Origin: an uncultured Gammaproteobacteria bacterium
GTDB taxonomy: Bacteria > Pseudomonadota > Gammaproteobacteria > JAADHQ01
Assembly (NCBI GenBank): GCA_947258755.1
Contig: CAMYJO010000001.1
Coordinates: 111,695 to 175,694, forward strand
Length of the DNA: 64,000 nt
Direction of reading: 5' to 3'
Shown: positions 1 through 8,534 of the stretch, piece after piece
How positions within the stretch are numbered: position 1 is the first letter of the stretch
Layout: the number at the start of each line of letters is the position of its first letter
The notes under the pieces: generated by a model
What the model was told of the DNA's origin: nothing
The model's input: only the letters and a program-made list of their open reading frames with translations
Databases searched by the model: none
Program-made: the position numbers and the translations under genes

Positions 1-1
1 C

Positions 2-364
2 CATTCCGTATACACTTTAGATAGTGTCATTGCTTCTTTTGAAAGACCACAGCAGATAGACGGTCTTCCAAACGATACCTGGCTTCATTTCAAGGAAATT
101 CGCCCACGCCTGATTACATTACACAAGGTACTTCTGGATAGAACAGGTAATGATAGATACCGCGCCCTGCTGAGTGACACCATACAGGCAAAACCTGGAA
201 AGATTTATTACATCGGGGAGTTACACGCCAATATTATTGACTGTAAACACATGAGCACTACCAGCAAAGATGAATATGATCGTGATGTACAGTTGCTGCA
301 TAAGCTTGTGCCGAGTATGCGAGGTAGGACAATAGAGAAAAAAATCCTTAGAGATCGCCTGTAA
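2..364 (+). CDS. C-terminal end of an unrecognised protein (partial)
   Basis: An open frame enters from the left edge and runs 120 codons to a TAA stop. The start lies outside the window. The visible part is soluble, rich in charged residues, with no membrane segment or motif I can assign; a stretch reading FKEIRPRLITLHKVLLDRTG is followed by a mixed helical tail ending in KKILRDRL. Codon use looks like real coding sequence and no stop interrupts the frame. It is followed within about 40 bases by a GGGGTCA-type repeat, so it lies in a disturbed accessory patch. Function unknown. Confidence 0.5.
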   Translation, partial: HSVYTLDSVIASFERPQQIDGLPNDTWLHFKEIRPRLITLHKVLLDRTGNDRYRALLSDTIQAKPGKIYYIGELHANIIDCKHMSTTSKDEYDRDVQLLHKLVPSMRGRTIEKKILRDRL

Positions 365-402
365 GTTAAGGGGTGGGTGGACTAATGTGCATCTCGAATT
401 TT

Positions 403-434
403 AGGGGTCAAATTTAAGGGGTCAGAGCCCTTTT
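403..434. repeat. GGGGTCA-type repeat motif
   Basis: Two copies of AGGGGTCA lie close together, the second continuing as GGTCAGAGCCCTTTT. Motifs of this shape are commonly seen beside REP-associated tyrosine transposases in gammaproteobacteria. A RAYT remnant lies 0.9 kb away and two related GGGTC...GACCC palindromes lie at 1211 and 2634. Confidence 0.5.
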
Positions 435-436
435 AT

Positions 437-961
437 TCAATAACGCTGCAATATTTCAATCAGAAAAAGATTCAGCCCCGGATTTGAATCTTCTAATCCA
501 ACATTGGACATATGTTGCAGTCGAAAGCCCAGCTCCCATTGCTTATTCATCTCAAACTTTACGCCGATATGACTGGTAAAATGTAAGTTGCCGCCCATAT
601 CGATTGCATTGTAGCGTGATTTTTCTATATAAGTTGGCGCGATACCCAGATTCCAGGACACTCTCGAAGTAGGTCTTATTAGTTCAATTTGCGGCCCGAC
701 TGCGATCACGATACTTTGATTGCCTGGACCATTTAGATGATTAAGATCAACATTCAAGGCGGTCTGAATAATGTCACCATTTTTCCTTGTCCGTTTCCAA
801 GGCAATGCATAGGTAGCAAATATACCGACTTGCCAGAAATCCTGATCGATACTACCCAGTACACCACTGCCACCTCTCAGACCAAAGGCATGCCAATCAT
901 CGGCAAAAACTGTCGCTGGCGTTAAAATTAGCAATGTGAGTACGCTGATGCATTTCTTCAT
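437..961 (-). CDS. PagL-like lipid A 3-O-deacylase family outer-membrane protein
   Basis: The 174-residue product starts with a clear Sec signal peptide (MKKCISVLTLLILTPATVFA) followed by alternating beta-strand sequence of an eight-strand barrel. The C-terminal part carries the PagL hallmark H-x-S-N (LQHMSNVG) followed by NPGLN and ends in an aromatic residue, as outer-membrane barrels do. PagL proteins remove the 3-linked acyl chain of lipid A in the outer membrane. I chose the ATG at 961 rather than an upstream in-frame ATG because it begins the signal peptide and has a GGAG ribosome site 7 bases upstream. The length fits the family (about 170). It stands alone between repeats. Activity is inferred from the family; the barrel assignment is firm. 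Confidence 0.75.
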   Translation of the reverse strand: MKKCISVLTLLILTPATVFADDWHAFGLRGGSGVLGSIDQDFWQVGIFATYALPWKRTRKNGDIIQTALNVDLNHLNGPGNQSIVIAVGPQIELIRPTSRVSWNLGIAPTYIEKSRYNAIDMGGNLHFTSHIGVKFEMNKQWELGFRLQHMSNVGLEDSNPGLNLFLIEILQRY

Positions 962-1210
962 ACAAAGACTCCAATGTTGTGGCGCTTTGTCTGCGCCATA
1001 CAGGAAGGAAAAAAAAACGGGGCGGGCCAAGCTTTCATGATGAAAGTACTAAATAATTATCAATAAAATATCTATTTTTTATCATTTAAACCATCCATTT
1101 AGACCTTAATGAGGGCTATAGACCATCAGGGTATTTTACATCCAATTGTATTCGCCTACTAACTTATTTTCGTTATTGAGGAAATGAAGTGAAAAAAGGG
1201 GGAGAGATAA

Positions 1211-1268
1211 GGGTCGGTCTTGCAATAACATACAGTATAGCAATAATTGCATTGCAAGACCTGACCCC
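1211..1268. repeat. GGGTC...GACCC imperfect palindrome beside the RAYT remnant
   Basis: The left arm GGGTCGGTCTTGCAAT pairs with the right arm ATTGCAAGACCTGACCC across a 24-base loop, with one bulged base. It lies directly downstream of the transposase remnant on the minus strand. The ends have the same GGGTC...GACCC form as the palindrome at 2634-2683, which suggests one element family. Confidence 0.6.
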
Positions 1269-1271
1269 GCT

Positions 1272-1438
1272 ACATTCTAAAACTAGCAGCTTGTCCTCAA
1301 TCCATTGCCGACGGTGCTCATAGTCCTGACCGCTCGCATGATCTACACCACAGAGAAAAACACATCGGTCACAACGAGAGATACAGTGATAATAGGGGGT
1401 GGGCTCAAGCGAGACCTGACTGCAGCGAGGCTGAGCAT
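1272..1438 (-). pseudogene. REP-associated tyrosine transposase (RAYT), frameshifted N-terminal remnant
   Basis: Read on the minus strand, one frame gives SQVSLEPTPYYHCISRC, then FLCGVD, then YEHRRQWIEDKLLVLE. This is the very conserved N-terminus of Y1/RAYT transposases, including the PYYHC-x-S-R-C segment. The ATG at 1438 has a good AAGGAG site, but the frame is shifted just after it: restoring one G (ATG-GCT) would give MAQPRCSQVSLE. The match stops near 1272, where the GGGTC palindrome begins, so the HUH and tyrosine catalytic parts are missing. The gene is dead by both frameshift and truncation. The family mobilises REP palindromes, so this remnant is a plausible relic of the enzyme that spread palindromes in this genome. 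Confidence 0.8.
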
Positions 1439-1501
1439 GGTTAACTCCTTATAAGCATTGATAATCATCCTTATTAAAGTGGATTATTGAGCCGCAACAT
1501 A

Positions 1502-2110
1502 TCATTCAATATTCCTGTAGACTTGCTCCATTACCTGTAAAGGAATGTGACTTCGGTATGTTTTGGAAAAATAGTCGATGGCAGCCTGCACATCGACAGG
1601 TTTTGGGTCCATTTTTTCTACGAAACCCTGCACATCTTCGACGATAGCCCATGGATAGGTTATCCAGCGCCACTTAATGATCTTCTGTGCATAATAATCA
1701 GGTTCTACCGATGAAACCTGTTTATGGTGCAATACCGCCAGTTTGATTTGAGCCGGATTAAAGTACTTGATGTGGTCGAGCGCCAGTTGCAACGTATCGC
1801 CACTATCGTCTATATCATCCACAAGCAGGATATTCATCCCTGCAATATCAAGGTTAAGCGGAATCAATAATTTTGCCGCTTCAATTTTATTTGCCCCGCC
1901 AAGATAATGAGTAATACGGATACTGGTGAGATTATAGATGTCGAGATAATCACAGAGCAGCCTGGCAGGTACATATCCACCACGGGCAATGGTAATGACA
2001 AGATCGGGGCGATAATTATCTGCGGCAATTTTATTTGCCAGCAGAGATGATAATTGCATGACTTTATTCCAGCTGACAAACTCGATTTTTAATGGGCTTT
2101 GCATCGTCAT
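1502..2110 (-). CDS. Phosphoribosyltransferase (purine/xanthine-type)
   Basis: The 202-residue soluble protein has a type I PRTase fold signature. ITIARGGYVPARLL near residue 40 is the hood and substrate loop, and ILLVDDIDDSGDTLQLA near residue 95 is the PRPP-binding motif with adjacent acidic residues. A family-typical W-x-TYPW segment follows near residue 150. Relatives (COG2236-like) transfer phosphoribose to hypoxanthine, guanine or xanthine in purine salvage. It lies 12 bases after the rtcA fragment, so both may once have been cotranscribed. There is an A-rich leader but no strong ribosome site; the second ATG (2104) is an alternative start. The base specificity cannot be read from the sequence. 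Confidence 0.8.
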   Translation of the reverse strand: MTMQSPLKIEFVSWNKVMQLSSLLANKIAADNYRPDLVITIARGGYVPARLLCDYLDIYNLTSIRITHYLGGANKIEAAKLLIPLNLDIAGMNILLVDDIDDSGDTLQLALDHIKYFNPAQIKLAVLHHKQVSSVEPDYYAQKIIKWRWITYPWAIVEDVQGFVEKMDPKPVDVQAAIDYFSKTYRSHIPLQVMEQVYRNIE

Positions 2111-2122
2111 CTTTTCTTATAA

Positions 2123-2647
2123 TTAATTTAAATTAATCCGCCAGGCATCTGGACCTATCTCTGTAGTCGTAAACGAAACAAGCATAAATTTTGAGATAAC
2201 AGACATATTGGTTGTAGTATGCATGCTTGGCTTGAGAGTGACAAACTCACCACAGCCAGCTAGCGCTACTGGGATCAATAGCTGATCGGCCAGATGGAGG
2301 CCGACCGGTACTTCAGCATTAATATAACGTTGTACTTGTATAACGACTTCGTCGCCTACTCGTTCAGCGGGCGTCCCGCGTCGACCAAAAGCTGAAAAAC
2401 ATTCTGTGACCTGTTCACTTTTAATGATCACCGAAACAACATTACCAGGCCCCATGGCCTTAGTGTTCATCTGTAAATGTAGATGATCGCCAGGATAGGC
2501 AAGACGTTTGTGAATTACGGCCAGTTCCCGCTCTGCGATATGTCTGGGTAAGTTGGCGATAAGTGCTTCGGCATATTGCTGCAGGATAACGCCACGATCA
2601 GTCAATGCAATAGGCAGTAGTCGTGCAAAAACCGGGTCAGAGAACAA
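2123..2647 (-). pseudogene. rtcA: RNA 3'-terminal phosphate cyclase, C-terminal half only
   Basis: From about residue 10 the 174-residue frame matches the second half of RtcA: PRHIAERELAVI, then GPGNVVSV, FGRRGTPAERVG, LADQLLIPVALAG and GEFVTLKPSMHTTTN. Intact RtcA is about 340 residues. The N-terminal half with its nucleotide-binding segment is absent, and the first residues here come from a GGGTCAGAGAACAAT repeat. RtcA converts RNA 3'-phosphates to 2',3'-cyclic phosphates with ATP. This fragment lacks half of the fold and should not be active. No rtcB is seen nearby. The break coincides exactly with the repeats at 2634-2735, pointing to an insertion or deletion event mediated by that repeat. 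Confidence 0.85.
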
Positions 2648-2735
2648 TTGTTGCTAATATTAGAGAATATTGTTCTCTGACCCGATTTTTGGAATATTGT
2701 TCTCTGACCCGATTTTTGCGATTTTTGCTGACCCG
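2634..2735. repeat. GGGTCAGAGAACAAT palindrome plus direct copies
   Basis: GGGTCAGAGAACAAT (2634-2648) is perfectly inverted as ATTGTTCTCTGACCC at 2669-2683. The inverted arm is repeated directly at 2696-2710, and a shortened CTGACCCGGTTTTT follows at about 2728. Each copy ends in GATTTTT or GGTTTTT. The block joins onto the truncated rtcA. Confidence 0.75.
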
Positions 2736-2974
2736 GTTTTTCCAAATCATCTTCGAATACAGAAACAACTTGGTCTTTTATATAATATGATCAAATAGGA
2801 AAGCGAATGAGACTGAATATGTCTATCAGAATATATTGTCGCAGAACTCCAGTCACAATATTGGAAGACAGAATAAAATCTGGCATGAAAAGTCCGTGAG
2901 CTGAACTTGAACTAGCCGTCACCTACGCAAAAAATGGTAATTGCCAGGTCAGCACTGAACTGCTGCAGATCAAG
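2736..2974. other. Non-coding remainder of the accessory patch
   Basis: I see no supported gene here. A 30-codon plus-strand frame starting with ATGAGACTGAATATG has no homology I recognise. The sequence is AT-rich and does not contain the missing half of rtcA on either strand. Confidence 0.4.
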
Positions 2975-5779
2975 CTACATTTCTATAGGCGTTGAATCTA
3001 TTTCATACGGCCATCCTTTTATTCCTCCGCTCATAGACAGGGCATTGAAATTTCGCTCTCGTAACAGGAATGCCCCAGCCTTACTACGACGACCACTACG
3101 ACAATACACAATATATGTTTGATCCGGATCCAAAGTATGAACATCCCAACGTAGCCTATCCAATGGGATCAGGGGTGCTCCCGGGATCCTGGATTCTTCA
3201 TATTCCATATCATACCGGCAATCGAGCCATTTGGCTTCGCCACTATTTACCATTTCTGCGGCTTGTTCTGGTGTTACCTCTTCAACCAACCCTGGCGTAA
3301 GCAGTTCATCAAAATCCTTTTTATCCAACACTAATAGCTTGCCAGGCGTGGTCATGGTAATCGTGGCATTTCGATATGCGTTTTGTAGTAATGCCTCCTC
3401 ACCAAAGGCATCACCAGGCCCAAGTTTTGATACACAACTGGTTTCTCCTGTGAATGGGTCGGTACGCATTACTTCAGCCTCGCCACTATCCACCAGGTAA
3501 TAACAGTCACCTTCTTCACCTTCAGTAATTACCGTTTCACCTGCCTGCACATCTTTTGGATACATGCGTTCGAATGCAGTTTTAACGTTTTCCAGAGGTA
3601 CTTCATGAAAAATACTGACTTGTTTAACTAGTGACATACGGTGCTTTAATTCAGGGTCTTTTTCAATGTCATCAGAAAATTGCTGGCTCCACCCGAGTAG
3701 CTCATCAATACTGTTCGCATTGATGCTCACATATTTGATATCGCTAATAGCTCTTGCACGTATGCGATTCGCTGCCCCCATAAATGCAAAACCACCGTCT
3801 ACATCAGCAGGTTTTAAATTCCATGTATAACTTTTGTCATTTTTCCCCGGTACCGACCAGGTGCGCTGCGCTTCCAGTTCACCTTCAACTAATATTAGAT
3901 GATCATGCATTTCTTCTGTTTCTTGTATAATAATATCACCTGCTTGAGCAGTACTTACCCCTTTTTGCTCGAGTAAGCTTAACAACTGATCTTTTGATAA
4001 TGGGCCAAGTAGCCGTGTGGATCTTAATCGTTTAGCAAGTGCTTCCATAATTTTATCCTCTCCAGCTTTAAATGAGTATTTCTTTTTCATGCTATCAGTC
4101 TCTGCCATTCGCGCCGGGTATAGCAGTTCTTTCATGGGGTGATCAAGATCTTGACGAATAATATGCTCTTCACCAAATTCATCAAGACAGCCTGATTTTT
4201 CCAGTACATCCATAACATTGCTACGAGTGACGTAGATAAAGACTTCGTCATCCTTTTCCTGCCTTTTCTTTACCTCGGCTGAAATCAGGGCTACGCCGGG
4301 CACGTCAATATAGGTAATATGATCCGTTCTTAATAATAATATATTGGAATCATCTTCTTCTCCCAGTTTCGCCATGGCTCGTTCTACATGGCGTACTGAC
4401 CCAAAAAAAAGATTGCCGTCTATTGTAAATACTGTAACTGGCCTGCCATCACGGGCTGTATGTTTTTCAATGACCATATTTGGTGTCGAGGCATACCAAA
4501 GATACACCAGCAGAGAAAGCAGTAAGCCTGTAAACACACCCGAATTGAGACCCAATGCCAAAGCAATTATTAATGTACACAAAAAAATCAGTTTCTCTTG
4601 CCTTGTCCTGAGAATTTTCCTGACACCAGATAGATCTATCAGCCCATATCCTACGAGAATCAACGTTCCTGCTACGGCTGCCATCGGTATATAGGCGATA
4701 AGCCTGGATCCGGAAAATACAATCAGGGCAAGAAAAATAGATGCGTACAACGCAGCCATAGGTGTGCGGGCACCTGCATCATAATGGGCTGCGCTCCGAT
4801 TAAACGAACCCGAACCGGCAAAGCTTGAGAGAAAGGACGCAACCATATTGGACAGACCCTGGCTTATAATTTCCTGGTTTGTATTTATAATCTGCCCTGA
4901 CTTCTCAGCAAGCGAACGTGAAATAACCACGGTCTGCATGAGGCCCAGAAAAGCGATAGCAAAAGCGCTAACAAGTAATTCCTTAATAACATACAACGAC
5001 TCAAGGTCAAAAGTAGGTACGGATAAAGGCAAAAGTGATATTGAAAGATAACCGATTAGTTCAATTTGTGTTGTCGCCGGCCCATAGACCATGTTCAGCA
5101 ATTGGGCGACGAGCAATCCTGCCAGAACTGCAATCACAAGTGAGTAACGCTTGAAATATTTGCGCGCGACAAGACCGGTCAATACAGTCATACCACCCGT
5201 TATCACGGCATAGATATTTGCACGTGGAATATCATGCACAAGTTGATATAACTTGATAAAAAATGGTTCGTCCAGATTTGACAAAACCCCTAGAAAGGCA
5301 CTTCCAGCCGACACTATAATAATGAGTGCAACAGCAAGCACAATGGCCGAAATCACTGTATGTGAAATGAAGTCCAGAACGGCGCCTAATTTCAGCAGGC
5401 CCAGCACGAACTGGATTACCCCCACCATCAGTGTAAGAGCGAGCACAAAGCCAATGTAATACTCATTACCAATACTTGCAAAAGGCGCTACAGAGTAAGC
5501 TATAAGAACGCATACTGCAGTATTCGGCCCAGATAGCGTATGCCATGATGAGCCCCATAAAGACGCAATAATCACAGGAAAAATACTCGCGTAAATACCA
5601 TACTCCGGTGGCATGCCCGCAAGCGTTGCCAGCGCAATTGCCTGGGGAAGAATCAGAATGGCGCCAATCACTCCAGCTTCCATATCCGGTCGAAAACTAT
5701 TCTTTTTTACCGCAGGCAACCATTGTAAAAACGGCAATAAACGATAAAGCGTCATCGTTTTTGTAGACTGATTATTCAT
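2975..5779 (-). CDS. SulP-STAS-cNMP-cNMP-rhodanese fusion anion transporter
   Basis: The 934-residue protein has five parts. Residues about 20-430 are a SulP transmembrane core that carries sulfate, bicarbonate or similar anions (PQAIALATLAGMPPEYGIYAS near the start). About 445-555 is a STAS regulatory domain. About 590-705 is a cNMP-like domain lacking the usual FGE cassette. About 715-835 is a second cNMP domain with an intact cassette (FGEEALLQNAYRNATI). About 845-934 is a rhodanese domain with catalytic Cys893 in YCRSGRRS. Plain SulP proteins are 500-600 residues. Its ATG overlaps the stop of the upstream cytochrome by one base (TGATG), so translation is coupled. The combination suggests import of a sulfur oxyanion controlled by cyclic nucleotide and linked to sulfane-sulfur handling at the membrane. 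Domain calls are firm; the substrate is inference, and bicarbonate remains possible. Confidence 0.92.
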   Translation of the reverse strand: MNNQSTKTMTLYRLLPFLQWLPAVKKNSFRPDMEAGVIGAILILPQAIALATLAGMPPEYGIYASIFPVIIASLWGSSWHTLSGPNTAVCVLIAYSVAPFASIGNEYYIGFVLALTLMVGVIQFVLGLLKLGAVLDFISHTVISAIVLAVALIIIVSAGSAFLGVLSNLDEPFFIKLYQLVHDIPRANIYAVITGGMTVLTGLVARKYFKRYSLVIAVLAGLLVAQLLNMVYGPATTQIELIGYLSISLLPLSVPTFDLESLYVIKELLVSAFAIAFLGLMQTVVISRSLAEKSGQIINTNQEIISQGLSNMVASFLSSFAGSGSFNRSAAHYDAGARTPMAALYASIFLALIVFSGSRLIAYIPMAAVAGTLILVGYGLIDLSGVRKILRTRQEKLIFLCTLIIALALGLNSGVFTGLLLSLLVYLWYASTPNMVIEKHTARDGRPVTVFTIDGNLFFGSVRHVERAMAKLGEEDDSNILLLRTDHITYIDVPGVALISAEVKKRQEKDDEVFIYVTRSNVMDVLEKSGCLDEFGEEHIIRQDLDHPMKELLYPARMAETDSMKKKYSFKAGEDKIMEALAKRLRSTRLLGPLSKDQLLSLLEQKGVSTAQAGDIIIQETEEMHDHLILVEGELEAQRTWSVPGKNDKSYTWNLKPADVDGGFAFMGAANRIRARAISDIKYVSINANSIDELLGWSQQFSDDIEKDPELKHRMSLVKQVSIFHEVPLENVKTAFERMYPKDVQAGETVITEGEEGDCYYLVDSGEAEVMRTDPFTGETSCVSKLGPGDAFGEEALLQNAYRNATITMTTPGKLLVLDKKDFDELLTPGLVEEVTPEQAAEMVNSGEAKWLDCRYDMEYEESRIPGAPLIPLDRLRWDVHTLDPDQTYIVYCRSGRRSKAGAFLLRERNFNALSMSGGIKGWPYEIDSTPIEM

Positions 5780-6630
5780 CAGTCAAAAAGACCTTCCAGA
5801 ATACCTTTTCTTGGATCCCAGGGACGAATCTGTAAATTAATAAAAGTGGCAAGATCAAGCGCCTCCTGGTCAGTTAAAGACCAGTCCTGACCCAGAGGCA
5901 TATTAGCCTTGAGGAAACCGGCGAGAAGATTATTGCGTGCCAGTCCAGCACCCTTGTTGTATGAATCCATTCCCCACACTGGAGGGAAAATATATCCACC
6001 GCCTTTTTTCTTCTGACCTTGCCCGCCAGCGCCATGACAACTTGCGCACTTGGTTTTATATATATCTCCTCCCCGGGTTGGATTTGCATCGTAACCGGTT
6101 TTAACCACTTGCGGATAACCTCTGCCAGGCAATTCCACCCCAATAGGTACGCCCCTGGATAGAAAGTGAATATAGGAGACCAGGGCCCGCATCTCCGGTG
6201 CATCCAACGCGGGTGAAAAACCGTTCATACTGAAACGGAAACATTGCTGAATACGTTCCTCCAGTGTATTGCTGCGATCATTCTTGGCCAGGTATGCCGG
6301 ATACATTCCAAAGGCACCCCATAATGGTGCCGAGTTTGCTTTTCGTCCTGAGTCCATGTGGCAATTGGAGCAGGCAAGATTATTGCCCGAATATCTGCGA
6401 GCATATATATAGGTCTCAGTGAATATTTTTTTGCCCAGGCGGACATCATCACCGTACTTGTCATTGGGAATTTCGTCATCACTCGGTGGCGTATGATAGC
6501 TTGAATTACCTTTTAAATGGTCTGACAGTGCACGAGTGTTTTCTGCCGCTAAACAGGTAAATGCAAATGGTATGGATATAAGAATATGTAAAATCGAAGT
6601 TACACAGGAACTTGTTAGAAATCGGGTCAA
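5779..6630 (-). CDS. tsdA: Dihaem cytochrome c, thiosulfate dehydrogenase (TsdA) family
   Basis: The 283-residue periplasmic protein has an N-terminal signal sequence and two haem c sites: CSNCH at 87-91 and CASCH at 195-199. Between them EERIQQCFRFSMNG holds Cys130, the position of the unusual cysteine haem ligand of TsdA. Downstream PPVWG-x-DSYN-x-GAG and FLKANMPLG are also family hallmarks. TsdA couples two thiosulfates to tetrathionate and passes the electrons to other cytochromes. Length and layout match full-length TsdA. Its stop overlaps the start of the SulP-rhodanese gene, so the two are made together. The direction of the reaction (oxidation of thiosulfate or reduction of tetrathionate) cannot be told from the sequence. 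Confidence 0.88.
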   Translation of the reverse strand: MTRFLTSSCVTSILHILISIPFAFTCLAAENTRALSDHLKGNSSYHTPPSDDEIPNDKYGDDVRLGKKIFTETYIYARRYSGNNLACSNCHMDSGRKANSAPLWGAFGMYPAYLAKNDRSNTLEERIQQCFRFSMNGFSPALDAPEMRALVSYIHFLSRGVPIGVELPGRGYPQVVKTGYDANPTRGGDIYKTKCASCHGAGGQGQKKKGGGYIFPPVWGMDSYNKGAGLARNNLLAGFLKANMPLGQDWSLTDQEALDLATFINLQIRPWDPRKGILEGLFD

Positions 6631-7440
6631 TACTGCCTCCCCACTGATAGCATGAGCACATCATATACCAATCGATTTTCGATTATTGTTACAGGTTTTG
6701 CCTGTTTTATTTAAAGGTATGTTCTTTATATTTTTAAAGCAAAGATACTACTGGTTAATTAATTTGGCAAGATATTATTCAGAGCCTCCTCCAATCTGCA
6801 AGCAAGCCTGATCAATTAACGGCATATAAAAACAGGGTCGAACCAAGCTAACAACATGAATGCATAACAAAAAAGCCGAAATTTAGCCATTATTCTTATT
6901 TAAACGCACCTTTCTAATATTAAAATGATTACTTTAAAATCTAAGTCATATTCAAATCTTGACTGGCCCAATTCAAATCCAATTAAGGACAATTGGCTTT
7001 TACATTACAAGACTCAGTATTGAACACTATGCAAATTACAATGTGTCATATCATAGACCTGGTTGCTCTCTATGTCGGCATTAAAGCTATTAATACAAGT
7101 ATCGGATTGGGCGCTGAATTCGGAAGCGGTAGTGGTTCAAATGATTTTGATGATTAGGGTAAACCGCGAAGTTATTTATGGTATGACAATTTAAGGAATA
7201 AGGGCTCTTTAGATATTACAAAACAACGCTGGCCTCACTTCCCCTTTCCTCATCATTATCCCTTCTCGTTTCCAAATAACAATTTAGGTATTTGTTCACG
7301 ATTACATAGTTAAATAGTTACTGTGAATGAAATACGACTATTAAATACACTAACCCTGTAATAACCGATGACACTTAAGGGAGTATACCCAGGGCATATT
7401 GACGATAACGGCATTATTCGGAACAACGTAGAGGGAACTT
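6631..7440. other. 810-base AT-rich gap
   Basis: This is the longest stretch without a convincing gene. The right third leads up to the lipoprotein gene at 7441, which has a GAGGGA ribosome site. Apart from the small frame at 7029-7157 listed separately I see no coding signal, no strong hairpin and no repeat of the families seen elsewhere in the window. Confidence 0.5.
7029..7157 (+). CDS. Possible 42-residue small protein
   Basis: A frame from ATG to TAG would encode a peptide with a short hydrophobic segment (IIDLVALYVGIKAI) and a Gly-Ser-rich, acidic tail (GAEFGSGSGSNDFDD). That composition is unusual for random AT-rich sequence, but there is no clear ribosome site upstream and I recognise no family. 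It may be non-coding. Confidence 0.2.
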   Translation: MQITMCHIIDLVALYVGIKAINTSIGLGAEFGSGSGSNDFDD

Positions 7441-8316
7441 ATGAAATACTCAAATACAAACATACGTTACTTAGCGCTTTTTTCATCTGCTTTAATCCTT
7501 TGCGCATGCAGTAACTCAGCGATTAAAGATACAGCAGAGGCCATTGACCCACTGATACCTAAAATCGTTGATCTTCAAAGCCCTGCCTCGACGGTTACAT
7601 CAACGCCTGTAACATTAAAGGCAACCTATATGCCTGGCATCTGGCTAGATGACAACCCACAACCGTCGAAAACGCTGGTTTGGTCGAAAAGTGCGCCCAA
7701 TCAATCAACCGGAGTGTGGGATGATCGTAAATTCATTACACCCGAATGTGAACCACTCAGTACGCCACAAAATGGCGCTGAGCGTTGTACAGCGAAAATA
7801 TACGCAAACACTGATGGTAAATATTACTTCCGCTGGTATTTCGAATCTCCAAGCAGCAACGATGCGCCGATTTCAGCACCAGAACCCGTCGGTTCATATT
7901 CTCTGAATATACCCCCTCCTCCGCCACCCGAAAGCGGCGACCCCGTCATTTCATCGTTTAACGTCAGCGAACCTATCTGCGCTGATTCGGGAGCGACTCA
8001 GGCACAAGTGAGCTATACATTCGACAAGAAAAACTATAATACCAACAGCGCGGCTGACGTCTGTGTGTTCTTATGGGTTAATGGCAATGTTTATGGCGGT
8101 AAGGCGCTGGCGTGTTGGGGCAATGATGGTTCTGGTGACTATACGTGGAATGAACCTACGTCAGGATCAAAATTTATCGAGCTTAATCAACACTTCGGTG
8201 GCTTCGAAAACCTTCCCGCCACACTCAACTTTGAGTTGGTTCTGAAAAACCCGATATCTCTCGGGCAGTTTGATTCGGAGCAACTCAGTAGAAATCTTAC
8301 GCTGTGTGGAAGCTAG
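7441..8316 (+). CDS. Lipoprotein with a poly-proline hinge, unknown function
   Basis: The 291-residue protein has a lipoprotein signal with lipobox LCAC (Cys23), so it should be lipid-anchored in the envelope. About residues 40-155 form one beta-rich module with several cysteines. Six consecutive prolines near 160 form a hinge, and the rest forms a second module with cysteine pairs (EPICADSG and a terminal LCGS). A GAGGGA site sits 6 bases before the ATG. It is monocistronic. The two Ig-like-looking halves joined by poly-Pro suggest a surface or periplasmic binding role, but I recognise no family. Confidence 0.7.
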   Translation: MKYSNTNIRYLALFSSALILCACSNSAIKDTAEAIDPLIPKIVDLQSPASTVTSTPVTLKATYMPGIWLDDNPQPSKTLVWSKSAPNQSTGVWDDRKFITPECEPLSTPQNGAERCTAKIYANTDGKYYFRWYFESPSSNDAPISAPEPVGSYSLNIPPPPPPESGDPVISSFNVSEPICADSGATQAQVSYTFDKKNYNTNSAADVCVFLWVNGNVYGGKALACWGNDGSGDYTWNEPTSGSKFIELNQHFGGFENLPATLNFELVLKNPISLGQFDSEQLSRNLTLCGS

Positions 8317-8464
8317 GACGCCATGCAAATAAATTTAATGAATCAGGGGCCACTATGGAATTAACGCCGGATTAAATAAGTGTGGCCAGGGCCATATTAA
8401 TATTTGAGGCTAGTGGGTATTGTTCGATCATTTTTTAGGCAATTCAAACACCATTGAGCATATA

Positions 8465-8510
8465 TCACCACCCCTCAATCCCCTCCTGGTAGGAGGGGAG
8501 GTCCTATAGT
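8465..8510. repeat. Short GC-rich inverted repeat
   Basis: CCCCTCCT and AGGAGGGG are separated by only two bases, preceded by another CCCCTC word. It lies between the convergent ends of the lipoprotein and dehydrogenase genes and may act as a weak terminator, but no T-run follows. Confidence 0.35.
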
Positions 8511-8534
8511 GCCTATCTGATTTGGCTTTTCACT

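Noticed and set aside
737..925. Plus-strand frame opposite the PagL-like gene
   Set aside because: It is a shadow of the barrel gene, with no ribosome site and no recognisable protein.
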